A stretch of DNA of 64,000 nt from contig LR746266.1 in NCBI GenBank assembly GCA_902729315.2, forward strand, positions 191,001 to 255,000. The letters are read 5' to 3'. This document shows, in pieces, positions 37,144-50,997 of this stretch; positions within the stretch are counted from its first letter, which is position 1, and each line of letters opens with the position of its first letter. The notes under the pieces are model-generated. The model had not been told where the DNA came from. It made no database searches and saw only the letters and a list, made by a program, of their open reading frames with translations. The stretch is from Spirodela intermedia (lineage: Eukaryota > Streptophyta > Magnoliopsida > Alismatales > Araceae). The position numbers and the translations under genes are program-made.

Positions 37144-37180
<37 letters not shown>

Positions 37181-39911
37181 CCTCCCAATTCGCTGTGCAG
37201 AAGGCGAGTATGAACGGAGGAGAAGCACCAGAAAATGGTCGCCGCCGCCCCGTCGGTTTCCATGTTGAACAAAATAGGTGGAGAGTCAACCGTCGATCCT
37301 TATTGGGCTCGAGATTTTCCCCAGATGGGTAGATCGGGCTCACAAGCGGGTCGTCCTCGTCGGGCTCGCTAGAGGATTAGAAAGAAGTAGCTACGACGGC
37401 CGGAACACCTCCGCCCAACGATGCTCTGCATGGCCTCACGTGCGGGCCTTCCCCAATCACCTCGACGGCTGTCCTCGTCCGCATCCCTTCTGATTGACCC
37501 GCGGCGAGGGAGGGCATCTCGTCTGATGATCCACGCATCAATCACGCAGACACCGGCGAGACTCCGACGAGGCTGTCGACTTCCTGATCTCCCTGTGAAA
37601 GGGTGGTCGAGTTGCTGTATCGTCGGTCGTCAGAACTTTCGTCAACAGGGTTCTGGCAAGATTCTCGGGAATCACCTCTAAGTCTGACCATAGCCCTCGG
37701 TTTCTGCCGTTTTCGACCGGAGTCGGTTTGAACTATGCGATCTCGAATGCCATCGATTTTTGCTTCAAGGATTGAGACAGAATTAAGGGTTCCATATCAA
37801 TTTACGTCATGTGGCACACATATCTCGATCACGTTAGTCAGAATCAGCTCACCCAGGGCCCGCTGACTTAATGACAATGGAAAAGAAGAAGAGACCGCGA
37901 TTGATTAACTCAGCATCCCGTATCCCTTCACTTAAATGATTTAAGCCGTATTTTTGTGAGCAGTCACTCAATCCACGAAAGAAGACGCCAAGCATATGCC
38001 GTATTGTTGATTTTTTATATTACGTTATAATAATTAGGTGTGGTCATAAAAGTTGCGTATATCTAAAATAAATACCGTACATGTATTTTTTAATTAAAAA
38101 TAATATCCAAGGCAACAGAGACATCTCAGATAAAAGATTGAAAGAAAATAATAAAAAACGACTACTGTTCCCTCCGCCGGGGGTCCCCATAGCTCAGTCA
38201 GTCAGGGTACTTTAATTATTAATATTATTTATTAGAAGACTATTCCTGGGGAACCGAGAGAGCCAGCCCAACAGTGAGGGTCGACTGGGTCAAGTCTTCC
38301 AGTCAAGTCCACAGTTCATCTTTATGAAGACACCAAACCCTTTCTCTCCCTCCCCGCCTCCCCCGTCCAATGAGAGCTGACCGAGTTAGCCGTAGACTTC
38401 AGCCTTAGCTGTCTACAGATAGCCCAAAATATACCTCTCTCGGCTCAGGATTCTGTAGTTTACTCCCACTTTCCAACAACCTCATGCTCGCCGACGAACA
38501 ATAATAAAATGAAGCTGAAGACTATGGCGTTATAGGGGGCTCGGACATCGCGTTCTTCCCATCAATCTATCTCATGAATTCCCTGGCTTCCATGGGGTTC
38601 CAACATAATCTGAATCCGATTACGACATTCTAACTCATTTACAAAATCCGTCATGTTTCTAACCTTCGGACAATGCGGCGCGCTCCGACGTTATGGTTCG
38701 GACCACAACAAGGAAGGAAGCAATAGTAAATGCATGTCTGAAAGAGCGGTTGAGAGAGAGAGAGAGCGACGGCGAGCGAGACAGAGTAGGACATCGAGGC
38801 AGCTCGTACGTCATCGCGGCAGCTCTTTTAAGGTTTGTACGCAAGGAGTTCGTCCTCCGCCATGAGTGGCAGTAGCCGCGTTTGAACTGTGGAGCGCCCG
38901 GGAAGTGAGCGAAGCTTACGAGTCACGATGTGTCGTCCCCTGAGTTCAACTTGCCTACTATATAGAGGAACATGAAGACAGCGAGAGTATGAAAACATAG
39001 GTCATGAGCTTCATAGCCTAATCATGTTATAACTCCGGGTCTTGGGCATTAAACTAATGAACAAGGAGCTATTCTATGACGGCGCCTCGAGCAGCTCTTC
39101 TCGTCTCCCCATGAACATCTCGAGCACTGAGCTCGTAATGCTGTCGCTCATTGAGGACCCACTGCGTCCCCTCTCCCCGCCGTCGCCAACCTCGTCTTTA
39201 AATCGAGGGGGAGAGAGAGGAAGAGATAAATGAGGAGAGAGATGTAAAGCGCGAGACGTTCTGTCAAGCTGTCACATCCCGGTTTTTGGTGGGCCGACGG
39301 GAAACCCGGGGGTTTCACCAAGCAAAAGATATGGCGGTGGAGGTACAGCCGTGGAACAGCAAGCAGGGTTCGGAGTTAAGCAGTTTCGCACAGCGTAAAG
39401 TGCCAATTGAATCTGGAACGACGGACTTTAGAGAGAGGATTGGGTGTGCGAGTCTTGGGAGGGGACAGCCCTGAGACTTAAGTCGGGAAAAAACGACGTC
39501 ACCTGCTTTGATGGTCCTCTGCAGGCTAGGAACTCTCTCTCTCTATCTCTCCGTTCCCCATCTGAACGACGTCGGATCAGTATGTCGGATCCCGACACGT
39601 GCACCATTTATCATAATTGATATGTGCTCTGACACGCCCTCTTCCCGGCCAGATACAGAGGTCAGGCTTCAGAGGTAAACATTCATTAGATTGCTACTAG
39701 AAGATAGAGCGCCTTGAATCAGTAACCTGACGAATCATTGAAATGATAAACTTTTTCATGAAATTTAGTAAAAATCTGATTGAAAAATTTGTTGGTGTCC
39801 CAATGAAGTATAAAGTAACCTGTCTCTCAGTGGAACTGCCCCACTGTTCGCCCTAAAGACACTCCTTTTTTGCAAGAGGCACCAGTTTCAGAACATCACG
39901 TCCATATTCTC

Positions 39912-39952
<41 letters not shown>

Positions 39953-40500
39953 GGGGGGGTGGGGCACGCGAGAATCTAGAGGGAGGGCGGAATTCCAGAT
40001 ACGAATAAATCTAACATATCATCAGCTCCCCGCGTTGATTCCGCCTCAGGTAGTTCTGTTTACGTCAGCTCAGGAGCGCAACTGGGTTCGCGGGGACATC
40101 CGATCTTTAAATCTTCAGTCCCCGGGGATTTGACCCCCCGATTAGACACAACACCGCTCGCGCCTCCTTCACATTAATCGGCGTAGGGGGATATCGGTCG
40201 GCCAAAGCCTCAATACCGATAAAGTAAAGATTGCTCCTTTGAAAAAAAAGCCACCTCTTTTAAGTCCTACCCTTCTCTCTCTCTCTCTCTCTCTCTTGTC
40301 CTCAAGTGTGCAGAGCTCTGGGTTTTCTACGATGTGCTCTGAACACGCGCTGCCTCTCTCTCCATGATTGTGCAGACTCCACGTGCGTCAGCACGACACT
40401 ACCACTTCGGCCGGCTGTCTCCGCAGTAACTACGGGCAGGGTGATGGGGGCCGCCTGGTTCTGAACACCGTCGGCAAGGCTAGCGGAAGCAGAGGACGGT
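36887..40500. other. Intergenic region with microsatellites and a dispersed-repeat-like segment
   Basis: No gene recognised. It holds (CT)n at about 37147-37175, GA-rich at 38753-38766, (GA)n at about 39914-39944 and (CT)n at about 40274-40296. Around 39268-39480 there is a segment starting CTGTCACATCCCGG that contains GGAGTTAAGC, resembling a 5S-box motif seen in some plant small retroelements. This link is weak. Confidence 0.45.
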
Positions 40501-40911
40501 TTGTTTTGGAAGGTTCGGTCAGGCGGTAACTTGACTGCCTTGAGATCAGAGAGTACTGCACACAAAACTATGAAAGCCGGCGGCCGAGACCGGTCAGACC
40601 GGTTCCCGGTTCCCGGTTCCCGAGAGAACACGCCATGCAGCCTTCTCCATCCCCTCCGCCACCCACCTGCTTCTTGCTTCACCTCTCCTCCCTGTATCTC
40701 TCCCTGTATCTCTCTCTCTCTCTCCCTCTCGACCCGTGCCTTACGGTCACATCTCACTCTCCATCTCTATTTCTCTCTAAAGCGAGAAGAGCAGGATAAA
40801 GCAGAGCGACTCTTTGTGAAAGAGGCAGCGGCGTACGTTGAAGGAAAGGGTGGAAATTTTCGGAAAGACGACCGACGATCCATTGAAGAGAGGGCTGAGT
40901 GGGCGATACTC

Positions 40912-43900
40912 ATGTTGGGAAGTTGTCCGAGAGGAGGAGGTGAGCAACCGCAAGGGGTGCTCGCTGCAGGTGGTCAACTTGCTGATGGGCGTGGCGGTTG
41001 CTTCTCCTTTTACCACGTACCTCAGCAGTGCCGGAGGGAAAAGCTCCGCTACGCCAATGCTGCCGAGGCGGCGCCGCCGCTGTTCATGCGGCCTTCGCCT
41101 TCCTCGCACATGCTTAACCCTCACTACAATACCTCGCCTTACGACCATGGATTTCCACCGCTCGACCTCTTCAACCCTAACCCTCTCTTAGGCGGCGATG
41201 GCAGCGACCAACATCAAGGCCAAGGCTTCTCCTTGTCGCTCTCCTCAGCAGTCGTCGACGATCAACAGCACCACCATGGGCAGGCACAGGGTGCGTCCCC
41301 CATGGCTGGCCCGCCGTCAGTCGTGTCGGCAGTCCAGCGGGTAGGGCCAGTCCCCGCCGGGCCGTTTACAGGGTACGCGACAATATTAAACAGTTCAAGG
41401 TTTCTGAGGCCAGCACAGCAGCTTCTCGAGGAGACTTGCGGTGGCGGCGTCGGAGGGTCTTTGGTCGGCAGCGGGGACGAGGTCGAGGCACTGGATATCG
41501 CGGGGGACATCCCTGAGCGCACGGACACCCTGGACGGCGTGATAGGTGGCGGGGAGCAGCGGAGGATGAAGTCGAGGCTCATCTTGATGCTGGACGAGGT
41601 CATTCATTATATCATCGTAGCAACTTCTATTAATTTCTTTTGCTCTATTTTCGTTTTCCTCCGTCGGATTGGGAGATCAGAGGTACATCTTAGTGCAGTC
41701 GTTGACCGTTCATCGTTTTCATCGTCTTTCAGGGTCTATGTTTTAACTTGTACTAAGTACGAAACAAGATATGGGTTGAGCCTTGGCGATTAGTCATCTT
41801 GATGGAGTCCTTTGGTTGATTTGATGGAAGCTTTGTTGATTAGATATTGTCAGGACGGATGATCTTCCTTGACCTAGACCTTCTTGATATTTCATCGCAC
41901 TTCTCTTACTAATGCGAAGCCGCTGTGCTCGGTAGGTTCATTGGCTTTTATTATTATAATGCTACGGGGTTAAAGTGCAATGGCGATTTATCGTTGTCGA
42001 ATATCCGTCCGATTATTTAGTGACGTGTTACGTGCTGAGTCAATGCTTTCAGTTGCACGTCCCGGGACTGTTTTAATGTTTTGTAGTTTGTGGGAAGGAC
42101 CACGTTGCGTCTGGATCAGTCTGTAGCTGTTACAGATGCAACGTTGTTCATCTTCCTTATTGTTTTATTCTATTCGTAATGCAGCAGGGATTGAGGACGT
42201 TTTTTCGGTCGTGAACGCAGTACTAATGGTTTCAGAGTACCCTCCTCCACTATCTAGGAATAATGCCTCTTGGCGTTTTTGGGTTTCCTTTTGGTGCGTA
42301 CAACACTCATTGTAAGTTTCTTGGCTGCGATGTCTTGGAATGATGCCCAAGGCTTTACTTCAGGCAGTTGAAGAAGGGCCTTTGAGGCTGGCCTTGGGAG
42401 TGTGATGGACGTGTACGTGATAAGTGAGGCGGAACGGGTTTGGAGTCTCGAAAGGTCTAACCCATTCCAAACACTTTAGAATTTGTCGAATTTTGTGGGC
42501 TGAGGGAGAAACGCCATCACCGCTGTTGACGCAGAAATGTCCTTTGCCGTTGTCGGCCGCAGGTTAATATTGACTCGCCTTCTATATTGCCTGCGATAGG
42601 CAGCTTGAAACCCTCTGAGGTTATGGCACAGTCTTTACCGGCATTGATGCTTTACTATGATCTTTAACACTGTATTCTCTTCATTTCATGTTTCTGTTTC
42701 GTTGTGTTCTTAGATATCTTCGACCAATGTTCTGTGGATAGCATGCCATAATTCATCTCCTCTTCAAGTTGCGTTGCATAGATTCTCAACGTGCGGCTTC
42801 CACGCTCTAGTTTACGTATCGAAGTCCTTTCCGTGTTGAACCCCGCCCCCCCTTTCCCTCCTGGGCCTTCTTCTTTTTTCTGCCCTGTAATTGCCCTAGT
42901 ATTTTACATGTTGAAAATATACTGAAAGATCGTTATGAATCGTTTTAAGCCAACGACGACGGAACCTCAATGCTTTCTGTTACCTTCAGGTGTACAGAAG
43001 GTACAAACAGTATTACCATCAAATTCAAGCAGTGATCTCATCGTTTGAAGCGGTCTCGGGCCTTAGTATGGCAGCCCCATACGCTCCTTTGGCTCTAAGA
43101 TCCTTGTCGAAGCACTTCAAGAGTCTGAAGAATGTCGTAGCTGAGCAGCTTCGGTTTGCGAGTAAATGTGTGGGCAAGGAAGGCCAGAGTGGAGAGGATA
43201 TACCGTCGTATAGACTGGCGAGCAACGCTGGCCTTTGTTTCCCCAGAGTTGCTCATTGTTCTGGTGCGGTTAGCCAACAGCCGGCCTGGCGCCCCCAGAG
43301 GGGGCTTCCAGAACGCGCGGTCTCTGTTCTTCGATCATGGTTGTTCGAACACTTCCTACATCCGTGAGTGTTCTCGACTGCTTTTTTAATCGATTCACAA
43401 CTTGTCTTCAATTCATGTTTCATGAGAGAGTTAACTTATTTTCAGATACCCTACTGATATGGATAAGCAGATGTTGGCCAAACAGACTGGCCTCTCGAGA
43501 AACCAGGTATTCGGATTCCCTCATTCGTGCAGTTTTTACGGCATGTTATTCCGATTTGCCAGTTGTTCTCAATGGATGGAAATTTATTTATTATGACGTT
43601 TATCTATCTCATTTCTTCGTCTCTCTTGAGCAGGTTTCAAACTGGTTCATTAATGCGAGAGTCCGACTTTGGAAGCCCATGGTGGAAGAAATTCACTCGC
43701 TGGAGCAGCAGCACGATCATCGCAAAGCTCCCCAATCTGACAGCAGTCGCGGTGCAAACAAGCAACCTGAGTTGTTGACTTCCCCATCCGCTGTCTCTGC
43801 CGGCGACAAGCAGGCGCCTCCTGCCGTCAGCAGCTCGTTTAAACGATCTCGGGCTGAATTTTCTCAGCTGCCCAATCACATCAAAGATCCCTTGAACTTC

Positions 43901-44179
43901 TCCCTCGAAGACTTCTCCGCCGCCCAACACCGCGCTGGGGTGCCGGTGACTATGGCAGGTGGCGTCCACGGAGGAGTCTCCCTCACCCTCGGTCTGCACC
44001 AGAACGGCGGCACTATTTGTTTTTCCAACCCGCCCATGCCCATGAGCGGCGTGCATCGTTTTGGTATCGAAGATGGAGGCGGCGTAGGGTTCGCAATGGA
44101 CAGCGGTGGGTTCGAAGGGCACGAACAGCACCACAACTTCGGGAAGGAATTCGACGGGCAGTTGCACCACATATTCTGA
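40912..44179 (+). CDS. BEL1-like TALE homeodomain transcription factor
   Basis: Nuclear DNA-binding protein that pairs with KNOX partners to control meristem and organ patterning (family knowledge). Exons 40912-41598, 42990-43363, 43446-43506 and 43634-44179 join in frame to 555 residues. Seen in order: a conserved N-terminal VPQQCRREKLRY, ZIBEL-like GFSLSLSS, the SKY box (YATILNSSRFLRPAQQLLEE, about 155-174), the BELL domain across the first junction (KSRLILMLDEVYRRYKQYY to SKHFKSLKNVV), the TALE homeodomain from Trp329 with the PYP insertion and WFINARVRLWKP, and a C-terminal ZIBEL motif (VSLTLGLH). The exon pattern is typical of BELL genes. ATG 40912 is the last in-frame Met before the conserved part; the frame is open further upstream, so the N-terminus is the least certain point. 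Confidence 0.93.
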
Positions 44180-47100
44180 AGGCATTATGTTCAAGTATTG
44201 TAGAAACGGGGCTGGGCTACTAGTCAGTCCATGCTTAATACATCAGTTGAGGCATTTGCATAGGTTGAGAGATTTGTTGGCGGTGGTGGTTTCTTTATAG
44301 ATGAGGAAAGGAATCTCCATTCTCTCTCCCATCTCCTTGATTCACCCATGGATCATCATCCGAATCGTTTTCTTAGACTCCGTTCCTCGTCTCTCACGTC
44401 CAGGCGTGGAGCCCGATTATCTTTTTTAGTCCTGTGGAGAGCGGGGAGAGCCCGGGTACTCGACCTAGGGGACGCTGAAGACTACTGATGGGGATAGTGA
44501 TGACCTCTCGGCAGCCGCCTTTCTCCCACTGAGAATCCTCGCCATATTGTGGATAATTGCCTTACCACTGCTCATCATAGGAGCCACTCCGACAGCAAGA
44601 GGTTGCGACAGGACGCTGACGGAGAGGATAGATTAAGTGGATAGTCTCTCTCTCTCTACATAAATGTGTATATAGATATCCATGTGCTGTCGTTCAACAG
44701 CCAAACAGGCCTCTCTTATTTTCATCCTAGCAGCGGCGGGAGGAGGTGCCGGGTACAGTGTTCGCCTCGGAAATGACAAGTACTTGCAACTATGTGCCCA
44801 ACCATGTGCTGCGGTATTTTGTACGTCGTTCCCACACGCCCACGCTATGCTCCTTAGTTCATCGAGAGGGATAGAGGAGGGAACCTAAGATGTAACGTTA
44901 TATGAGATATTGAAGCACCCCCTCGTTCATTCGTAGATAGGGTTGCCGCCGTCATTCACCACTGTCTTTTGCTACTTATTTGTCAATCCTTGTGTATTGT
45001 GGTCAATCCAATCGAGTTTATAGGATCCACTTCAACTTCGCATGAAATTTTCCACGTCAGTGAATTAACAAAGTGGGCTGGTCTATTTTGCTGATGGTTG
45101 TGAATCTAGAGAATGATGACTACTGCATGGACAAGGTTCCCAAAATATGACGAAACTAGGGATTGTAGGAGCCACTGGAAAAGAAAACGTTATTCTTTTC
45201 GAGATAGGTTAAGTCGAGTTTTGCCGTGGAGTGGGGGAGTAAATTCGAGGGATTCTCGGAAGCAACATCAATGTTAGAGCAAAATGTGAATCTATTGAAA
45301 AGGTAAAGAAGGCATAGTTACTATGGTTCTGGGATAAGAGAAAACTCTAACGTACGTACTATGATTTTTCGATAAAAATATCAAAAATCTACGTTTACCT
45401 CGAAAAGGATTTTATTGTCCGATTGTGAAACCCAATTAATCTATATCTCTTAAACTCCGTTGACGTTATTGAATCTCAATCTTACATCCTAGTGACACGA
45501 CAAGTTTATACGATGCTTAATAAGACTCCTATGACGGCCCAATCCAGCTCACTAAAGCAAAGTACTCATCCATAAATTTCTTGCAGGTCTGAAAATTTTT
45601 GCTCCTGGATAAAATTTCTTCACAACCTCATCACGGATGCAATGATTCGTCATCTTTGCCTCTTCTGCAAGAATATTTGTGTTCTTGCTAGTGGGCTTAG
45701 CCAACCACTTAACTGGAACCGTTTTACATTAGTTTTCACCTCCTTTATGTCACATATCTAATGCTCAGTAAGTGTTCAATCACCTCCAAAGGTTCTTGAA
45801 GACGTTATTTAATTGATTACTACATAATACCACCTTTTCCATTGAATCGTTAATATGAATGCAGGTACGAAAAAATAGATATGTGATTGCTATGCCACTT
45901 TAGAGGTATCTCAATGACTTGAGATCAAACTCATTGATTTTTATGAAAACCCAATTGTTGAGGTATTGTTGAGAAACTTGTTTCATTTAAAGTTTACTAA
46001 AATTAAATTGTCTTTATGAAATTATTCTGCTAATTGATGCTCATTTTCACTATCATGTGTGAACCATTGATAGTGTTGAGGTTGATTCTCATTTCTTCCT
46101 AAACATGATTTATATATTCCAAAAATACATTGTTATTCTTATTAACTTGCAGGTTATTTAGTAATTAAATTAATTCAAGGATATACTGCAATTTTAGATC
46201 ATAATATACATAAAATCGAGTAAAGTGTAATAGGTTAGAACCATGTGCATACTTGTAGCCCAACTAACATAAAACTAAGATTTGAAACATTTTCATCATA
46301 GTTGGGAATACTGACCTCGTGCTTAAGACATCAAGTTGCTTAGTTTGACTTGATATTTTTTATGCAATGGAAAGACAACCCTTCAATATTTTCCCTCTAA
46401 CTAGTATGATAAGAATTTGACAGTTTTTGGACTTAATTACCTTAATATCAGATGATTAGAATACACCAGAAACTCTTGATATGATTTGTTCACCAATGTT
46501 GTATGTATCCACATGTTAAATGATATCATTTTTGTTTTAAAAAACTTCTTGTTGAAAATGTTAAAAGCTTTCGTTTTGGTTAAACATTGAGATTTACATA
46601 AGGTCTATCCAAAAATAAGACCACCATGACTTTGTGTTTGTGGTTTGGATGCTTGTCCTTGATCTTGATAAAAATTTCAACACATTGTTGAAGTACATAG
46701 CTATAAAAAAAATCTAGAAATAATTCAAGTAAATATCAAGTTAAAGTTTTATGAGTATTTGGGACATTAAATGGTCTGGCCATTTATTAGATGAAAACTT
46801 TGGCATCCACTATCTTTGTGAGTATACTATTTATAAAATTAAAAAATATATCATTAATAAAACACATTAACTAGGGTTCATTTTTTTCATGTGTGAGCAA
46901 GGCAAGAATATCATAAAACTCTGATCTCATATCCTGGCTATATTGTTGTTTAGGATTAATGAACAAGACATGATATAAGTTGTCAAATTTGATATCAAAT
47001 TTAGGTTGTCAATCTTCAACTTGTTGAATTCTCTTACTAGTAACAAATTTCAGGATAATTTATTTATAATTGAATCTTGTTTTTTTTATAATCAGAATTA

Positions 47101-49226
47101 ATCATATTGGGATAGTTGTGCTGGTGCTGAAGGGTTTTAAGTATTTTGATGTTGAAAAAGCTTTATTAAAGATAAATGAAATATAATTTAATAATATGAG
47201 AAATGTGTGAATTGTGATATTTAAATCAAGTGACATTTTTAGGGCATGAATGCTTTGTGAGAAAGTGAATGAAATAATTTTTATAGAAAAATGTTGTCTC
47301 ACACATAACTTCAAGACACTTATTAGATAGATAATTAAATAAGAACACAGTAACAACAAACATAACATCAAAATTAGAAGAATTCAGTTTTCTATCGTTT
47401 TCATAATATTAAAAGGTTTATTATTTCACCCCAAAGGCAACATGGTCTAGATTTCTAACCAAACTGACTAATTTATTTTTAGCTACAATATTATGTCACA
47501 TATATGGATTCTAAAATAATAATTAGTAAGTTCACTCAAAGAGGAATCTAATGAAACACACAACATGCCAAAAATCAAAGTATGCGAATTATTATGAAGT
47601 TTACAATGTTTACGAATATATTTTTCTTTGAGTAGGTGGTAAGCCCATTAACGCTCATGTAAACAATATTTAATTATTTCATTTCATAGTCACTTTTTTA
47701 GTATAAAGTAAATCATTTACCTTGTTCAATTGATAATTATCAATAACTTACTATTTGGATGGCTACTTTTGAGTCTACTTTTTAGTATCCCTCTAGAAAA
47801 CATGTATTACCTTTAGTCTAATGAATCATTTAATTATTATATAACCATGGTATATAAAATAAAATATGAAATACTTCTATGGACACATAAGACTTACACA
47901 TTAGGAGTTCTATTTTCAATTGTATCTTACATCAAGGATTGGAATAATAATGAAAATTAAAATGTATCTCATTACCTAATTGAAAGAGTGTGATGTTTTA
48001 ACAATTAAATGTTCTAGTTTTAGCAAATTGGTCTTAGTAACTTATTATTTTCACACTTGACCCAATTATCTCCTCAATGTAGCCAATTATAAGAGGTGTG
48101 CTCTCTGTTAGTGAAACATTTAGCTTGAAAAGTGCATATTATAACTTTCTAATTTTTTTAGCCACTATTAATACAAAAAAGTGTTACATGACTTAGAACC
48201 ATAACCAATTTTAAAGCCTAATTGTTCAGTTTGACCACTCTATAAATTAATTTATTATTTTTTATCATTCAACTTAAAAATGCTTGACAAAAATTTTACT
48301 GTTCCATAAGTTTTCAACTCTCTTTTGGCCTTTAACACATATTTTCAAGCATCTTTTATGTTCAATAAACAAACTTCTAACATATAATCTTTGATGGTTG
48401 AGCTTGCAATCTAAAAATCAGCCATTTCATTACTAAGTTTGGTTATTCCTATTTAAATAAAGAGAGTGTCAATTTTATTAGTATATTAGATCTACTAATA
48501 TCATTCTTTGGTCCAAGTTGTGAAATTCAAATAATTAATTAATAAAATTAGCTATGTACATTTCTCTTCATGTGTTTGAATGTATTGATTCTGAGGTTAC
48601 CACATTGGGATTGAACTACAACATATTTCTCTCCATCCAAATAAAAATTGTTTGGATTATCTAAGAAAAAATAGTGCCATTCATTTATACACTATAATTT
48701 AAACACTTAAACCATGTTGTGTTCTAGGACTCCCAATCACCTTCTAAAATATATATAAGCTTCCACAAGTTGAAACTTTGGCAACAAATCCTCTAATGTA
48801 TGTCTCATACTTATCATTTGTACTTGTTATTGCTGTTGATTCCTTGTTCCATGGAAACTTCCTTCATAGTCTTCTATCATAAGGAAGAAGAATTTACAAT
48901 CTGATACCACTTGATGTAGTTAGGGAGAATGTTTGAAAGGTATTAGAAGACAATAATAATGTGAGAGGAAAAGGTAGAGAAAAGTATGGATCTAATGAAT
49001 AAGTGACGTGACTTAGTCATTGTATAGTAAATCACACAAATTTAAAATTTTAAAAACTAGAAAATATGAATTTTGAGATATTTAGAAGTATTTCTGAACA
49101 AATATATCAATTATAATTCAATAAAACTTCTAAAAATAGTAATAATTTTCCAAGTTGATCACAGGGATGTAATATAATATTGGGTAATTATTTAGAATTT
49201 TCCTCAAAGAATACTATTTTCTATAA
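44180..49226. other. BELL 3' flank, then AT-rich repeat-like DNA
   Basis: 44180-45000 holds the probable 3' UTR and flank. 45000-49226 is AT-rich with no intact gene. Near 48899-48916 the plus strand reads TCTGATACCACTTGATG, the complement of a tRNA-Met primer-binding site. This suggests a minus-strand LTR element whose LTR begins to its right, but no coding relic could be assigned. Confidence 0.4.
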
Positions 49227-50486
49227 ATTTTATACTAAGAAATAAAAATACAAGATATTTAAAATTCACGAAAAAGGGAAATAAGAGTGCGGACGTCAGG
49301 ATGACGTCAGCGCCTAGTGAACGCGAATCGAACAAAAATAGAGTTCTGCCTGGCGATTCTTACGTAAGCGATTATAGACGATTTAATTGATCAAATTAAG
49401 ATATGTAAAATCTACAAAAATCGTAATAGAATGAAGTATATCTTGGTAAATTTAAATCACACAAATTATTACTAAATGAAGCGAAAATTAAGTTGAAAGC
49501 AGAAAAATAGAATTCTAGCATCGCGGCGGCAATGCGTCAGCGATGCACCAGAATCTTGAACGTTTAGGAGGATCGTCGTGCAGTGTCCACGGCCTTGAAG
49601 GCTCTCATTGAACAAAGACGACGTAGGCAATCTCTAGATCTCCTTGTAAAGTCTAAAGATCAATGAAATTGGTCGTCGAATCGTCTCCGGCGGCTGTCAC
49701 CTAACGGAGCAAAAAAACGGCAACTTTATGACTCTCCGACGGCTATCACCCGACGGAGAGGAGTTGGATGAAGGTGGGGCGCATGTCAAGGAGCTTCATC
49801 CTCAAGTTCGTGTCGTAAGAGGAGGTTCTTCATCGCATCCGATACACTCTCAAGAGGATTTTATACTAAGAAATAAAAATAAAATATATTTAAAATTCAC
49901 GAAAAAAGGAAATAAGGGTGTGGACGTCAGGATGACGTCAACGCCCGGCAAATGAGAATTGGGCAAAAATAGAGTTCTATCCAACGGTTCTTACATAAGC
50001 GATTACAGACGATTTAATTGATCAAATTAAGATCTATAAAATCCAAAAGAATCGTAATAGAATGAAGTATATCTTGGTAAATTTAAATCATATAAATTAT
50101 CACTAAATAAAGTGGAAATTAAGTTGAAAGCAGGAAAATAGAGTTCCGGCGTTGCAGCGGCGATGCGTTGGCGATGCACTAAAATCCTGAGCATTTGGGA
50201 GGATCATCGTGCAATGTCTACGGCCTCAAAGGCTCTCCTTGGACAAAGACGACGTGGGCAATCTCTAGATCTCCTTGCGAAGTCTAGAGATCAATGAAAT
50301 GGGTTGTTGAATTGTCTCCGGCGGCTGTCACTTGGTGGAGCGAAAAACGACGACTTTGCGGCTCTTCGGCAGCTGTCACCCAACGGAGAGGAGTTGGATG
50401 GAGGTGGGGCGCATGTTAGGGAGCTTCATCCTCATGTCTGTGTAGCAAGAGGAGGCTCTTCATCACATCTGATACATTCTTAAGAG
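49227..50486 (+). repeat. Head-to-tail tandem duplication, two units of about 630 bp
   Basis: Unit 1 (49227-49857) and unit 2 (49858-50486) both start ATTTTATACTAAGAAATAAAAAT and end (C/T)TC(A/T)(A/C)GAG-like after GATACA. They align throughout with scattered substitutions, many of them C/T and G/A. A minus-strand primer-site motif lies about 310 bases to the left, so the pair may sit inside an LTR. Confidence 0.85.
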
Positions 50487-50798
50487 GTGGCGACTCGTCT
50501 TTCGGTGGATCGTCCTCTTCTCGACAACGGCTTGTTCGTCGATCAATCAGAGATGCTTTACTCGCTAGATTCATAATCCTTTTATTGTGAATCATTCAAC
50601 AATTTTAGTAACAATGCTCTGCGAATCACGTTGATGAAATTTTCGCCGATGATCCAGCGATTCTAGTTGCTTAATCCTCCACCAGCGATCTACAAGAAAG
50701 TCACGATAATCAGATAAAAAGTATGAGTTTTGGCTCTAGGAGGATTCAAACCCACGCCAATTGCTAGCCCTTTCTAGGGAAGGTTTGACGCGGGTTTA

Positions 50799-50997
50799 GT
50801 CCCACATCGCTTGTGCGCCGAAGTTTCTGGTGAATATATAGTAATATTACACTTTCAATCAAGTCCCTTTCTCGTGCGTGTACGACCACTCCTTGCTCCA
50901 CAGCCGACTGGCCACCGGTGACGTGGAAGGGGAGTGGCGCACATGTGCCCATATCGGTCCTAGCTGGCGGGTCCCCTCCATTTTGCTATATTTTTTT
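50799..50997 (+). ncRNA. Candidate Pol III small-RNA gene with USE/TATA promoter
   Basis: USE GTCCCACATCG (50799-50809), TATATA (50835-50840) with 25 bases between, the spacing of Pol III-type plant snRNA genes, and a run of seven T at 50991-50997 that could terminate Pol III. The predicted RNA (start about 50862-50866, about 130 nt) folds into an interrupted hairpin: 50874-50878 with 50938-50942, 50886-50892 with 50931-50937, 50898-50901 with 50923-50926, and 50907-50911 with 50915-50919. It begins GTCCCTT like U6, but the rest is not U6. I recognise no known family. It may be a dispersed repeat that carries such a promoter. Confidence 0.35.

Noticed and set aside
38185-38260. tRNA gene starting GGGTCCCCATAGCTCAGT
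   Set aside because: The D-arm-like box is present, but there is no anticodon arm or TTCGA loop at the right distance.
50862-50997. U6 snRNA
   Set aside because: Starts GTCCCTT and has USE/TATA, but lacks the invariant ACAGAGA and AGC regions of U6.
50862-50997. Telomerase RNA
   Set aside because: Plant telomerase RNAs share this promoter type, but no CTAAACCC-like template is present and the RNA would be too short.
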